Below, in pieces: positions 1 through 11,029 of a stretch of 64,000 nucleotides of DNA. Source of the DNA: Opisthocomus hoazin (lineage: Eukaryota; Chordata; Aves; Opisthocomiformes; Opisthocomidae); NCBI RefSeq assembly GCF_030867145.1, contig NC_134442.1:6897001-6961000 (forward strand), read 5' to 3'. Position numbers and translations under genes: made by a program. Each line of letters starts with the position of its first letter. Position 1 is the stretch's first letter. The notes beneath the pieces were generated by a model, which worked only from the letters and a program-made list of their open reading frames with translations, did no database searches and was not told the origin of the DNA.

Positions 1-99
1 TTTTCTGTTATTACTTCTTCCATGCCTGTTGCAGTGTTTGCAAAAACTAATAACACGCTCAGTAAAAGAAATTCTTATTGTACAACAGGAAGGGGGAGA
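1..99 (+). mobile_element. 3' internal tail of an endogenous retrovirus with polypurine tract
   Basis: The window opens inside an element whose LTR follows. A purine-rich run, AGGAAGGGGGAGA at about 87-99, directly precedes the LTR's first TG, as expected for a polypurine tract. No open reading frame is readable in the 85 bases before it. The rest of the provirus, if any, lies outside the window. Confidence 0.55.
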
Positions 100-453
100 T
101 GTGGGCCTCAGCAGGGCCCCCAGCGCCGTGCAATTGATAAGGAAGGATGTGTTGGAACTTGTGGGCCATAAACCCTGGGAAGAAGAGAGATAGTGCCGAG
201 CTATCTTGAAGGAGGAAGCAGGGCCTTAGATAAGAAAAGAATGTGTCTGCATGGCCTTAGTTTAGATAAGCTTAGGAAAAGAATGTGTCTGTGATAGCAA
301 CTGTGTTAACCAATCAATAGGTGCCTAGTTTGAAACTTAACCAATCAGTTTAAAACACGCTGCCTTCTGATCTGTATAAATGTATGTGTGTAAGGACAAT
401 AAAACGTACATTCTGCTTGTATCAAGCAGGTGTCCCGTCTCTCAATCGCGGCA
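100..453 (+). mobile_element. Retroviral LTR (alpha/beta-retrovirus-like)
   Basis: A block of about 354 bp begins TGTGGG after a polypurine tract and ends GCGGCA. Inside it are a TATA-like TATAAA at 375-380 and a poly(A) signal AATAAA at 398-403, in the order U3, R, U5 for plus-strand transcription. The DNA after 453 resumes sequence resembling the OR cassette flank near 7920-8000 (shared ATGCAAGGTCTGTCCCT), so the element appears inserted in a further cassette copy. The family name is inferred from structure only. Confidence 0.6.
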
Positions 454-689
454 GTCAGATGCATGAGACATGCAAGGTCTGTCCCTCCTCTAATCAATAT
501 CTGCAAGCATTATGTGAACACAAAGCACATCACACTGGGGTCAATACTCACACCCATGATGACACAGTCAAGGAACAGGACAGAACAAGTATTTTCACAG
601 TGTACCTGGATACATCTCGTCTTCAAGGACAGCCTCCTTCAAACACACCATTAATCCTCATAAAAACTCAGTTGAAATTGAAAGGAGGA

Positions 690-890
690 TGAAATGAGAA
701 CAAAATGAGCTGTTGATGCATCAGGAACTGTATAAGAATAAACAAAGAGAGCGTGGGACCTCTGCTGAGTTTGGTAAGAGGAGATGTAGATAGCTCTGAG
801 ATAGCCTCTGTACTCTTTGCCTCAGTTACCACAAGCGAGGTCTCCCAGGATTTCAAGCCCTGAGGCAGGAGGCAGGAGGAGAACAACCAA
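690..890 (+). mobile_element. Old CR1 LINE fragment (ORF2)
   Basis: The translated piece around 750-850 has the run SSEIASVLFASVTTSEVSQ. This lines up with DRSEILSVFFASDSTSKVSQ in the CR1 copy near 48.7 kb. It is short, degenerate, and lies between the first LTR and the OR pseudogene. Confidence 0.5.
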
Positions 891-1189
891 CACAAGCTTT
901 CTTCCTGCCCTTTTTGAGGACTTATTTCACGCCTGCCTTTTTCAAATCCTCACGAACCTCTCTGATGGCTCTGGCCTTTTCAAGATGTTTGACAGAGGTC
1001 TCACAATGACACTGGCCTGCCTTCTTGATATCCCTGACACCAAAAGCTGTCTCCGTATCCCACATTTCCTGGGGAATGCCCAGGACACAAGATGTGCCTG
1101 TCCAGGTCCTCATGGCCTGTTCAGAAGAGAACGAGAAGTGATTTCTTCCTACAGGCACAGAATATTAATGGGCTCTCTGTGCAGCTGAC

Positions 1190-2013
1190 AGCATTCCTGA
1201 GTGGTTTTCTGAGTGATTCCCTGCCCCACAAGTTTGTGGTCATGGGGCTGTAGATGAGAGGACTGAGCAGGGGCAAGGATGGTGGAGAAAAAAGGTTTTG
1301 TCAAACTGTCTCTCAGTAGGGCTGTCCTGGGTGTTACACAGGCCAGGATGAGGGATGCTGTAGAAAAGAGTGACACTAGTGAGGTGAGGGGAGCAGGTAG
1401 ACAAGGCCTTCTGCCAACCCACGCTGGGCAGGAAAGCTGCCCCAGGGTGGAAGCTCTGATGCACCCATAGGATGCCAGGGGGAACAGGAAGTGGAAGATT
1501 GGATCTTGAAAGCAATCTTGAAATCAAAGAGCAGGAGTGTCATGGTGTCACTGCAGGATTGTCCCAGTACTGGGGCAAAACCACAGAAGAAGTGGTGCGA
1601 TACATGGGGGCCACAAAATGTAGAGGGGACAAGAACAAAATGATGAGTGTAGGTGACAGAAATCCCCCTAGCCATGGTGCAATTGCCTTCTGGAGACAGC
1701 CCTTGCAGTTCATGAGTCTTACAGAGAGCAGAGCAGGGGGTGGCATACAGCTAAGTACTCCTTGTAAGGTGTCGCCACCAGCCAGAATCACTCCATAAAT
1801 GCAAAAGGTGCAGGAAATAGCACTACCCTTTCTGGGAGTAGAGACTGTGCTGTCAGGGTGGTGGAGCTGTAGCAGGTTTCCAAGATTCCCAGCAGCAGTC
1901 CCATGACGAAGGTGTTCCAAACCTCCAGTATGTGGCAGAGCAGGAGAGAAAGAATGAAAAGATTTATCCGAAAGCTGGGGACTTTCCCCATTCCCTGTTA
2001 CAGAAAACTCCAT
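1190..2013 (-). pseudogene. Olfactory receptor pseudogene, OR6/OR11-like family
   Basis: Read on the minus strand, pieces of a seven-transmembrane odorant receptor appear in order but in different frames. About 1910-1945 gives HILEVWNTFV (TM2 end). About 1735-1790 gives EYLAVCHPLL, where DRY is already altered. About 1605-1710 gives CKGCLQ then APWLGGFLSPTLI (TM4). About 1543-1597 gives HHFFCGFAPVLGQSCSDT (second extracellular loop). About 1360-1420 gives QKALSTCSPHLTSV (TM6), and about 1240-1260 gives SPLIYSP (TM7). At least three frame changes separate these. The FFC-FAP and SCSDT signature is typical of OR6/OR11-type class II receptors, so this is not a relic of the OR14-like cluster. The N-terminus is not recognisable. 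Confidence 0.8.
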
Positions 2014-3462
2014 TGATAACGTCTGATTGTCCTAGTCCCCTTTTTCCATGCAAAGCTTTTGGTCTTCATGTCCCCTGTCTCCTGGTAGAACACCCAAGAG
2101 TTCTTTCTCTGTGTAGGAGCTTACAGAAATTGTCAAGGAAGTTCAGAGCGGGGAAACATGGTGCGTGCCTCTGACTGCATTCCTGATCCCTAGACATGCT
2201 CTTGTGCTTTGTGAAAGTAATGAAATGCTGTCTTCTACAGGGCAATGCTGCTCATGCTTTCAGAACCCTTTCTGACTGCGTTGGTGAGATGTGCTTCTTT
2301 CTAATGAAAAGGACGGGCCCTAAAGACAAGGGAGGTGACACAGCACCCAGGGACATTTGCAACAAAGCTGACAAGGCAGGTGAGAGAAATCTCCTTGGGA
2401 TGGTGGGACTTGTTCCTGAAGTCACTCCCAGAAATGTCAGGGTTCTGACAGGGCTGTTCAGCGACACAAGTGCTTCCCTGCACAGGCAGAGGCAGAGGCA
2501 GGGCACTGCAGCAGGCGTAGTGTTTCCCTGGCTGCCTCCTGCCACTCCCAGAGGCACCTCAACCGTGTGGTGTGTTGCCCTGGTCTGCACGCATCAGAGA
2601 TTCCCCATGGCATGAGGAATGGCCACGTGGACCTCAGTTCAAGGAACCACATGACAGTGCCACATTCAGGAGGTTTCCCAGGGTAAGTTACAGGTTAAAG
2701 TGAAGTGACCTGAAGACACTCTCTGTCCCAGAAGACCTCATGGCCTTCATGGCCACCTCTAGGCATAGCTGATGGCATTTGTGCTCACTCGGGTTCTTCT
2801 CCCCACTAGCACACAGTGTGCATGGTTGTGTCTTGGCCATGCAACACAAACCTGAACTTCTGACCATGTCATTTGGTGTCCCTGCATGGAGAGATAAAGA
2901 AACTCTCCAAGCTGTAGTGAGAAACCAGCCCTGGAAATTCTTGTTGTTATTGGCTGCTAAGTGACAACTACCATGGAGGGTCTTGCCCAGGGTTTCCAAT
3001 AAACATGGACACAGACCAGACACTTTTTTGCTGGTCCTTCGTGTCTCTCCCAGCAAACTTGTCTGTGCGAGGACACTGCTGTGTCCCCCCAGACTTCCCA
3101 CTCACACAGTTCAGCTCAGCTCTTCACTGTGTTTTCCTCTCCAGGGGACTTTCCTGGGCATGTTCTTGAGAACACTGTTAGAAACAGTCTGAAGCCTTCA
3201 GGCACTGCCTTGAGGAGATCCCCTTTCACTCCCATAGGATTGGGACCAAGCTGCCAGAGCGCTCAGGTCTTACAGTACCCAAGGGCTCAGAAGGACTTCA
3301 TGGAGTTGGAAAGAGAGCAGCTCAGAAAAGACCAAGTGCTGGTGCTCCCTAGCACTGCTGCTGTGCTGGGACTCTTTTGCCCTGCCCCTCTGGAGGTGCC
3401 CCTGCAGCTCCAGAGAAAGTCTTGGAAGAGGGATCTTGGACAATCAAGCAATTACAAGGTCC
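2014..3462. other. Spacer with no recognised gene
   Basis: No open frame here shows a family motif and no repeat family is obvious. The last 250 bp lead into the 3' end of OR-1. This part is not visibly shared with the flanks of the other ORs. Confidence 0.5.
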
Positions 3463-3468
3463 TTTATT
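3463..3468 (-). terminator. Poly(A) signal of OR-1
   Basis: AATAAA on the minus strand, 234 bp past the OR-1 stop. The other OR loci have equivalent signals at comparable distances. Confidence 0.5.
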
Positions 3469-3701
3469 GTTTTTAAACACACCAAGAACATGGCTCTTGA
3501 TTTACACAGTCTCTGGGTCACACACGACAGGTAGATAATGAAATAGCATTGGGAGGAATGATGGCAATTCGTTGTAGAGAACATTATCACAACCAAGACT
3601 ATGAAGAAAATAAACCAAAAGAAACAAAACAAATGACCAAAGACAACCTGGTCTTGCAGTACATTACAATGTTCAGAAGTAGACAGGAAGTGTATTGCTG
3701 C

Positions 3702-4625
3702 TTAGGAACATCCAGTCACCAGTTTCCACACTGCATTCTTGAGCTCCTGGTTCCTCAAGCTATAGATGAGGGGGTTCAGTATTGATGGAACCACAGAATA
3801 CAGCACTGCCACAAACAGAATAAGCAATGTAGAGGAGATGGAGGGTGGTTTCAGGTAGGCAAATGTGCCAGTGCTGATGAACAGGGAGACCACGGCCATG
3901 TGAGGGAGGCATGTGGAAAAGGCTTTGTGCCGTCCCTGCTCAGAGGGGATCCTCAGCACGGCCCTGAAGATCTGCACATAGGACAGCACAATGAGAACAA
4001 AACACCCAAAACCTATAGATACACTAACCACAACAAGCCCATCTTCCCTGAGGTAGGAGTTTGAGCAGGAGAGCTTGAGGATCTGGGGGATTTCACAGAA
4101 GAACTGGTCCAGGGCATTGCCCTTGCAGAGGGGTATGGAAAAAGTATTGGCAGTGTGCAGCACAGCGTAAAGAAAACCACTGCTCCAGGCAGCTGCTACC
4201 ATGTGGACACAAGCTCTGCTGCCCAGGAGTGTCCCATAGTGCAAGGGTCTGCAGATGGCAATGTAGCGGTCATAGGCCATGACAGTCAGAAGAAATAATT
4301 CTGCTGAAATGAAGAAGAGAAAGAAAAAGAGCTGGGCAGCACATCCTGAGTAGGAGATGGCCCTAGAGTCCAAGAGGGAACTGGACATGGATTTGGGGAG
4401 AGTGGCGGAGATGGAGCCGAGGTCGAGGAGGGAGAGGTTGAAGAGGAAGAAGTACATGGGAGTGTGGAGGCGGTGGTCACAGACTACGGCAGTGATGATG
4501 AGGCCATTGCTGAAAAGGGCAGCCAGGTAGATGCCCAGGAAGAGCCAGAAGTGCAAGAGCTGCAGCTCCCGTGTGTCTGCGAATGCCAGGAGGAGGAACT
4601 GGGTGATGGAGCTGACATTGGACAT
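3702..4625 (-). CDS. Olfactory receptor OR-1, OR14-like, intact
   Basis: An odorant-binding class A GPCR expected in the cilia of olfactory neurons, coupling to the olfactory Gs protein. The 307-residue product starts MSNVSS, with an N-glycosylation sequon NVS at residue 3. It has all seven membrane segments: NGLIITA in TM1, PMYFFLFNLSL in TM2, the disulfide cysteine in SGCAAQ, MAYDRYIAICRPLHYG after TM3, KAFSTCLPHM in TM6 and NPLIYSLRNQEL in TM7. The frame stays open 15 codons further upstream, but only from a TTG. The chosen ATG matches the paralogues and has a pyrimidine-rich TTCTTCCTCTAG about 30 nt before it, which suggests a spliced untranslated first exon. The C-terminus, VWKLVTGCS, differs from the KKLI ends of OR-2, OR-3 and OR-5. 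Family assignment to the bird-expanded gamma-c/OR14 group is by motif recognition. The ligand is unknown. Confidence 0.93.
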   Translation of the reverse strand: MSNVSSITQFLLLAFADTRELQLLHFWLFLGIYLAALFSNGLIITAVVCDHRLHTPMYFFLFNLSLLDLGSISATLPKSMSSSLLDSRAISYSGCAAQLFFFLFFISAELFLLTVMAYDRYIAICRPLHYGTLLGSRACVHMVAAAWSSGFLYAVLHTANTFSIPLCKGNALDQFFCEIPQILKLSCSNSYLREDGLVVVSVSIGFGCFVLIVLSYVQIFRAVLRIPSEQGRHKAFSTCLPHMAVVSLFISTGTFAYLKPPSISSTLLILFVAVLYSVVPSILNPLIYSLRNQELKNAVWKLVTGCS

Positions 4626-7600
4626 TTGCTTCCTCTGGGTATGGGGTTCTATTCCTAGAGGAAGAATCAATGAAGATTTAGGGGAGATATCTCAGAGGAA
4701 AATCAAAGACTTTCTCCTAGACCCTCACCCTGTTACATACACAGCACAATTTTTTCCAAGATCCCTTCCTTCAGGTCTGTGGCTGCAGCTGTTGTGGGTG
4801 CTGTCTGAGTGTACAACGAGGAGCAGGACTTCTCCCCACTGGCTACCCAGAAGGCAGCCCTGCTCTCTAGCCGTGAGTTCACGAAAATGATAAGGGCAGG
4901 GGCCAGACCTGGTTTTCAACTTTGTTTGAGAAACCTGTTCTTACTGCAAAATGGATTTTCAACATCTGCATTGGCAGTGCTGAGGATCCAGGAAAGCAGA
5001 ACTAATTTTGACACGTTTGGGTTTTTTCTGCTTCCCTCATGTAAACTTGGGGAGCGTGTTTAGATGTGAGAAACCCTCAGCAGAGAAGAACCAGTCTTGT
5101 GAGGCAAAAGGCTTGCCCCTTTCTTAGTGCAAAGACAGTAAAGCTGTTCTGTCCCTCTGTCTTCTTCTGAACTGCCTTGGGCTTGCAGCTTGCTGAGATG
5201 GAGACACTGCTGAGAACAGAGACCACTAACTGTCTCACTCTTTCCATGGGTCTCAGCACCCCACTTCTAGCCAAGAACACACACAGTTCATTTCAGCAGC
5301 CCAACAGCATATCCTCAGTAGTAGTATCTCTGTGCTTCTCCACGGGGTTTTAAGATAAAACACAGCTGCTATGGGTCACGTTTGCATCCTGGAAGGCATC
5401 TGACACCTTCATCTCTTTAAATGAAAATTGACTCGGTCCCCAGCCCCACAGGCTGCGTTGCCCGCAGCCCCACAAGTCAGAGGGAAGGTGGGACACTTGT
5501 TCCCATGGTCACATCTGCAGGAATGGAGAAAAAAGATCAGAGTTTGGCTCTGCAGCTGAAACTCCCATCCCCAGAGAGTGACAGCAACAAAAAGATAAAT
5601 TTAAAAGAGACAACAGGAGAAAAAAGGAAGAATAGAGTGAGGATTTGGCTGAGAGAGGCAAGGGGAGAGGCAGAGAAGAGAGGAAGGGGATTGCTCAGGG
5701 AAGGCATCTACACTGCAGGACATGGCCAGGAGGTGCCCGTATCTCCCCTGCAACAGGGATTCCATGAGCATTTCCCTCCCTTCCTGCCCATCTCGACTGC
5801 CTGGAGCTGTCCCTGCCAGGAGCTCTTGCTCTGGCCCCACATCTCCTCCCTGCCAGTGCTCACAGACCCCAGTCCAGCCCCTGTGTGCCCAGCTCTGCCC
5901 TGCAGCCTCTCCGCGTGTGCAGGGACTAAAGGGCAGCTCACACAAACCCTGATGAAACTGGCCAGGGGATGCTGGTGCTGTCTGTAGTCCCCACAGCTGG
6001 AAAGGGAAAATGCAGACTCAGGAACCCTTCTTATCTCTGCAGTAAATCCACCTTTAATTAAAAATTGAAAATTCCCTTTCAAAATGTCCCAATGCCCACC
6101 ATAAAACACAAAGATGAAAAACCTCAGAAGACAGGCACCTTCCCCTTCAGACAGCTCCATCTTGAAAAGCTCTCTTGGAAATGCCCTGGGGGTGATCTGG
6201 AGCTGTGAGGAGCCCTGACCCATGCAGCAGAAGGACCCTGCCCTGCCAAAGGTCACTCTTTCCACCCACAGCTTCTCTCTGTAGTGTCTTGGGGATCTCC
6301 CCAGGAAGGCTGAGTGCTGGCACTAACAAGCAGCACAGTCCCTGCCCCAGCACACAGCCCCTGGGGTGCACATCCTGGGTGCACAGCCTGGGCTGCCCAT
6401 CCACCTTCCCAACCCTGCAGCCGTCCCTGGGAGAAGGCAGCTGTCATGGCCCGTCCCTCTGAGGGTGCAGCAGGCAGTCCCTGCTTTCCAGCACATCCTC
6501 ACCTTCTACAACAGACAAGCAATGATATTCCTCACCCCACCATGGGCTGTGGGGTGTGCCAGCTTGAGGAGATCTTTCCACAAAGTGCAGATACATTGCC
6601 CTTCATGCAGAGACTTACCGTGTCAATGGCTGAAAACATCTCTCCCCCAGTGAGCTCTCAGTACCCTCCCACCCCATGCTGCCTTTAACCTCTCTCTGCC
6701 TCACTCCTCTCCCCTCGCTGCCTGCAGGCAGTGCCCTCAGCCCTGCTGGGCTTTGCAGAGGAGCTGTTCCTGGGCACAGCTGTCTCTCTGCAGCGCTGCC
6801 CACTTACCATGAGTTCTGTCCGTCCCAGAAGCTCAGCCTCAGCTCAGCAGCACAGGAGGAGCTCAATGTGTCTCTGGTTCTTTTTGCCCTCTGGGCTCAC
6901 TTAAGGTGTCTTTTTGTCTCCAGGGGAACCTGCTGTGAAACAGGCTGAAGTCATCACTGATGATTCCTCCCTCAGCTGGAGAGATGAAATTCTTTTCTAC
7001 AGTGTCATTTCTCCTCTCAGAGAAAGAGTTGGAAACAAAAATCAACTATCCCAGTCCCATCTTAGACAGGAAAACCAGAAAGTGACAGGGAGGGATCTCC
7101 TCTACCCCTGATGAAGGAAGGGATGCAGCCTGGTCATTCGAGGCAGCTCAACCTGGGTTTGAAGTCCTGAAGCTAGAAGAGGACTCAGCTCTGTCTCACG
7201 TACAACACAAACCCACGGGAGGTGGGATTCCTCTTGCCTCAGTTCAGATGGACATTAAATAGGCTTCTGCATGAAAGCTGCTTGCCTCAGCTCCCTTGCT
7301 AGTTATTGGAAGTGGAGAGCAGGAGGAAGATGTTCAGACACAGACACCTGGTGACAGTTTTGGTTCCAGAGTTGAACAAGATGCCTGCTGGTAACTGCAG
7401 GCTCTAGTGGAGCAGTTCTTAGAGGCAGGGCAGTGTCTCAGGGCACCTTCCCGGAGGCTGGTGGGAAATGCTTTCGGCTGACTTAAATGACTGAACGTGC
7501 CCAAATTTAAGAGAACTAAACTTGCAAATATTCCTTATGTCCAGGGCTGCTGATGGATGTAAACAGCCTGACCAAATGGAGTCCTGTGGCACAGGGAGAG

Positions 7601-7984
7601 CCAACTCTCTCGCTTTTTGTTCTCCATCAGCTGTATTGTCTACATTGCCTGAACGATATGATGGCATTTGTCTCCTGCGCATCCCTTCATTGCCTAACCT
7701 CATCAGGGCAGTTGAATTTTCATTTATTTTACATTTACAGACATCTATGACTATTGAAGGTGCCAGGGCTCTCCAGGACAACAGCATGCACCTGACATGG
7801 ACAGCACAGGTTCTATACAGGAGCCCCATCCCCACTCAGACTCATTGTGTGACAGACACCACCCAGGGCACCTCACACAGATTTGGTGCCTTTGGGCAGT
7901 GACGGAATCCCACCACTGCAGTGATGCAAGGTCTGTCCCTTCTCTACCCAGTGGACACAGGGCAGTGCATGAACACCAAGCACA
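4626..7984. repeat. Duplicated OR upstream cassette, copy 1
   Basis: This DNA recurs upstream of OR-2 (13.2-16.3 kb), OR-3 (32.9-35.1 kb) and OR-4 (42.7-45.8 kb), and inverted upstream of OR-5 (50.15-52.85 kb). Landmarks are GCAGCTGAAACTCCCATCCC near 5560, a module near 6730-6860 with TTTGCAGAGGAGCTG, and GGTGGGATTCCTCTTGCCTC near 7220. Short open frames inside shift between copies, so I call no gene. The OR promoter and 5' exon should lie here. Confidence 0.75.
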
Positions 7985-8543
7985 TCACAGAATAACAGAT
8001 TCACAGAATGTTCGGGGTTGGAAGGGACCTTAGTGGGTTATCTAGTCCAACCCTCCTGCCCAAGCAGCGTCACCAACAGCAGGCTGCACAGGACCTTGTC
8101 CAGGTGGGTCTTGAATGTCTCCAGAGAAGGAGACTCCACCACCTCCCTGGGCAGCCTGTTCCAGTGCTCCGTCACCCTCAGAGGGAAGAAATTCTTCCTC
8201 ATGTTCAGACGGAACTTCCTGTGCTTCGGTCTGTGCCCATTGCCCCTTGTCCTGTCGCTGGGCACTACTGAAAATAGCTTGGCCCCATCCTCCTGACACC
8301 CACCCTGCAGAAATTTGTAAGTATATATTAGGTCCCCTCGCAGCCTTCTCTTCTTCAGACTGAACAAGCCCAGCTCCCTCAGCCTCTCCTCACAGGGGAG
8401 ATGTTCCAGTCCCCTCACCATCCTCATAGCCCTCCACTGGACTCTCTCCAGTAGCTCTTCATCTTTCTTGAATTGGGGAGCCCAGAACTGGACAGAGTAC
8501 TCCAGATGGGGCCTCACTAGGGCAGTGTAGAGGGAAAGGAGAA
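7985..8543 (-). mobile_element. CR1 LINE, 5'-truncated, 3' end of ORF2
   Basis: On the minus strand a 159-codon open frame encodes the C-terminus of CR1 ORF2, with [17 protein letters not shown] and [15 protein letters not shown]. The 3' end has the CR1 terminal repeat, seen on the plus strand as CACAGAAT-type units at 7986-8010. The copy stops abruptly at about 8543, the usual 5' truncation. It sits at the end of the OR-1 upstream cassette. Confidence 0.9.
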
Positions 8544-8599
8544 AAACATGCTAAGTTTTTGAAGCCTTTGAAGGAGAAGGTGAGTCAATCAGTTTGCAG

Positions 8600-9765
8600 A
8601 AATGAAAGCCATCCACCTGGTCCTAAAGATTGTTGAATGAGAAAAGTGGACAGTACCCTGCGTCTGTACTGAGTCATGGATGGTGGCAAATGCCAATTAG
8701 AGGTGGCTGCAGCAGTGAGAGAAGACCAATTGGGAGTGCAGAGGTAAACCCACCTGGGCTGCAGTGTTATGGCAATACTTTTTAGCCCAGGTAGAAAACC
8801 TTGCCCTAAAGATACATCAGGTAAATGCTCACCTGCCCAAGAACCATGCCCCTGAAGAACACCGAAAAAAAAAACAGGTAGACAAGGCTGTCAACATTGA
8901 AGTAGCTTAGGTAGACCTGGTCTGAGAGAGTAAAGGTGATCTATTTGTAACTCAATGTGTGCATGAAGTCTTGAGACTTCTAGGGGGAGATGTAACATAC
9001 AGATGGGCTCATGATTGATGAACGGACCTGACCATGGAAGCCATCATGGAGACACCCATCAATGTGAAACATGCTGTAATGCAGTGAACCACACCAGCTA
9101 AGTCTCCCTGGAATAGAGAGCAGTGACTGGGCTTCTGATATGGTGAGGCCTGGTGAATTGGGTATATTGATTACTGCCACAAACCCACCAAAGCAAGCAC
9201 TAGGTATTCACCATGGTGGAAGCAACTACCAGGTGTCCAGAAACGTATCCTGTAAACCACGGCACTGCCCCAAAACACCACCTTGGGCCTGGAGTGGAAG
9301 ATTTTTGGTCACATGGTACCCCAGAAAGTACTGAGCAAGAAAATGGGGAAAATTTCCAAAACAACTTCAAAAACTCCTTGGCTAAAAAACACAACATTGA
9401 TTAGGTGTATCACAGCCCCCATCACCCACAAGCCTCTGGAAAGTAGGAGAGATATCACGAACTGGTAAAGCCGTGTTGAGCATGTTGTGCACTGGGACAT
9501 GGAAGCACTGGGATATAAATTTTGCGGAAGCGACTTGGCTGGTTAACAGCATAAAACCTGCTAAGCATCGTGGTGAGCATCCACAGACAAAGCCCCCATG
9601 GACTGTGGGAGCAGATGAGGTCACTGTAGTGCACACAGAAAAGTGCTGGGAAGGCACTGCGGGCTGCTCCTCCCTTGGGAAAAGGCAATGCCATTCATGG
9701 GAAGGATGGGAAGATTCAGTGTGGACCTCAGGGAGATTTTACCTTGGCGGAAAATAATCCATGAG
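8600..9765 (+). mobile_element. Decayed ERVL-like pol (RNase H to integrase) remnant
   Basis: The plus strand carries short open pieces resembling the RNase H and integrase end of avian ERVL-type pol, for example around 8740-8960 and 9140-9760. They are interrupted by many stops and frame changes. The last open piece is 9473-9757. A 3' LTR of the same type follows near 10.23 kb. It is not functional. Confidence 0.6.
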
Positions 9766-10228
9766 GTGAGTTGTGTGTTGTAGGATGTAATGTAGCAGGG
9801 ATTACCTGTAGTGACGAGGAGCGAGTTTCACAAGGAACTGGGTGAGGGCATCGTTAAAGTAAACCAAGCTGGTGTTGGCACCCAAGAATTGAACATGCTA
9901 CTTCTCCTTTCCTGAGCAACCATCTTGACAGATGAGGCTCAAGTCATTGCTTGTTCTTCTGGACATTTTGAGAAGTGGCAGAGGCCCATGGAGTGGGAAA
10001 ACTATGTCTGCCTACCCGTTAAAAACTGGGGATAGGAGATAAGGAGAATGTAGAAATCTGTATGTTGGGTATAGAAATGATTTAAGTATGTGGTGTAAGT
10101 GGCAACTGTTGGTAAGAGGGGATTTCAAGAATGAGAAAGAGGTACAGTGAGATGGCCAGAAGGTATATCAATGTCTCAAATTAAGTGGGATCTGAACATG
10201 ATGAAAACAGTATGGCCTAAAGGGTGGA
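9766..10228 (+). other. Unassigned segment between pol remnant and LTR
   Basis: No open frame with a motif is visible. Position suggests it is the 3' internal part of the same ERVL-like element, without a recognisable envelope gene. Confidence 0.35.
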
Positions 10229-10560
10229 GATTGTGTTGACTTTGGCTGGGATGCAGTTATCTGTCCCCATAGCAGAGCACATAGCTCTGTGCTTCACATT
10301 TATAGCTAGAATGGTGTTGATAACACACCTATGATTTGGATCTACCTGGGCAGTGCTTGCGCAGCATCAAGGCTGTCTCTCCACTCCACCCCTTCCAAAG
10401 GCCACTAAGCTGTGGGCGGGCAAGGGAGTGTTTTGGGTGGTCTTGGGATCTGTGCTTGACACAAAAAGACATTCTCTATGGGTCTAAGGCTATCCACTCT
10501 GGAAGGCAGATCTCAGTGGAAGTAGCATAGACTGAATACACAGCTGAGGAATGTCTTTTC
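10229..10560 (+). mobile_element. ERVL-type LTR fragment
   Basis: The start, TGACTTTGGCTGGGATGCAG, and the following TGTTGATAACACACCTATGA match the general layout of the bird ERVL LTR seen again near 39.9 kb, and on the opposite strand near 28.7 and 57.1 kb. Plus orientation agrees with the pol remnant upstream. The 3' limit is uncertain. Confidence 0.5.
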
Positions 10561-11029
10561 TCTTTTCTTGAATTCTGCTTGCCTGTGTTTATGTCTGTTG
10601 GCAACTAAGACACATCTTCCTGTGTCCGTGTGTGGCTCGTTGCCCAGGCAAAGGAGGGAGGAGATGGTGTCCATGGGCTGAAACACATGGCTGCAGACTT
10701 TACAGAGAAAGTTCAGATTTTTGCATGGCTGCTGTAAGTCCCAGAAGGATAGTGGGACATGTGGTGGGGTTGGGACACAGTGACTAAGACTGCCCATAGA
10801 TTCTCTGACATAACGGGTCTTGATTTCCCCCCATATTCAAAATCCATTTGCATATGCTCTGTTACAGTATCAATTGAAGGCAGAATTGCTGATATCACTT
10901 AATGTGTACATGGAAAAATAAAGAGAATTTTTAAAAAGAAGAATTCCTTTCTTCCTGGTGTTTATTATTGAAATAGTAATTCTATATTATTTTATTAATA
11001 ATTTTACAATAATAATCATCGTCTTTAAT
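10561..11029. other. AT-rich spacer
   Basis: No gene motif is seen. The stretch 10950-11040 is strongly AT-rich and runs into the CR1 fragment that follows. Confidence 0.4.

Noticed and set aside
5421-5987. 188-codon frame in the OR-1 upstream cassette
   Set aside because: It is not preserved in the matching parts of the other cassettes and has no domain. The opposite strand is open as well.
7986-8010. Tandem CACAGAAT-type units as a possible CRISPR or satellite array
   Set aside because: Only 2-3 units, always at a CR1 3' end. This is the CR1 terminal repeat, and there are no spacers.
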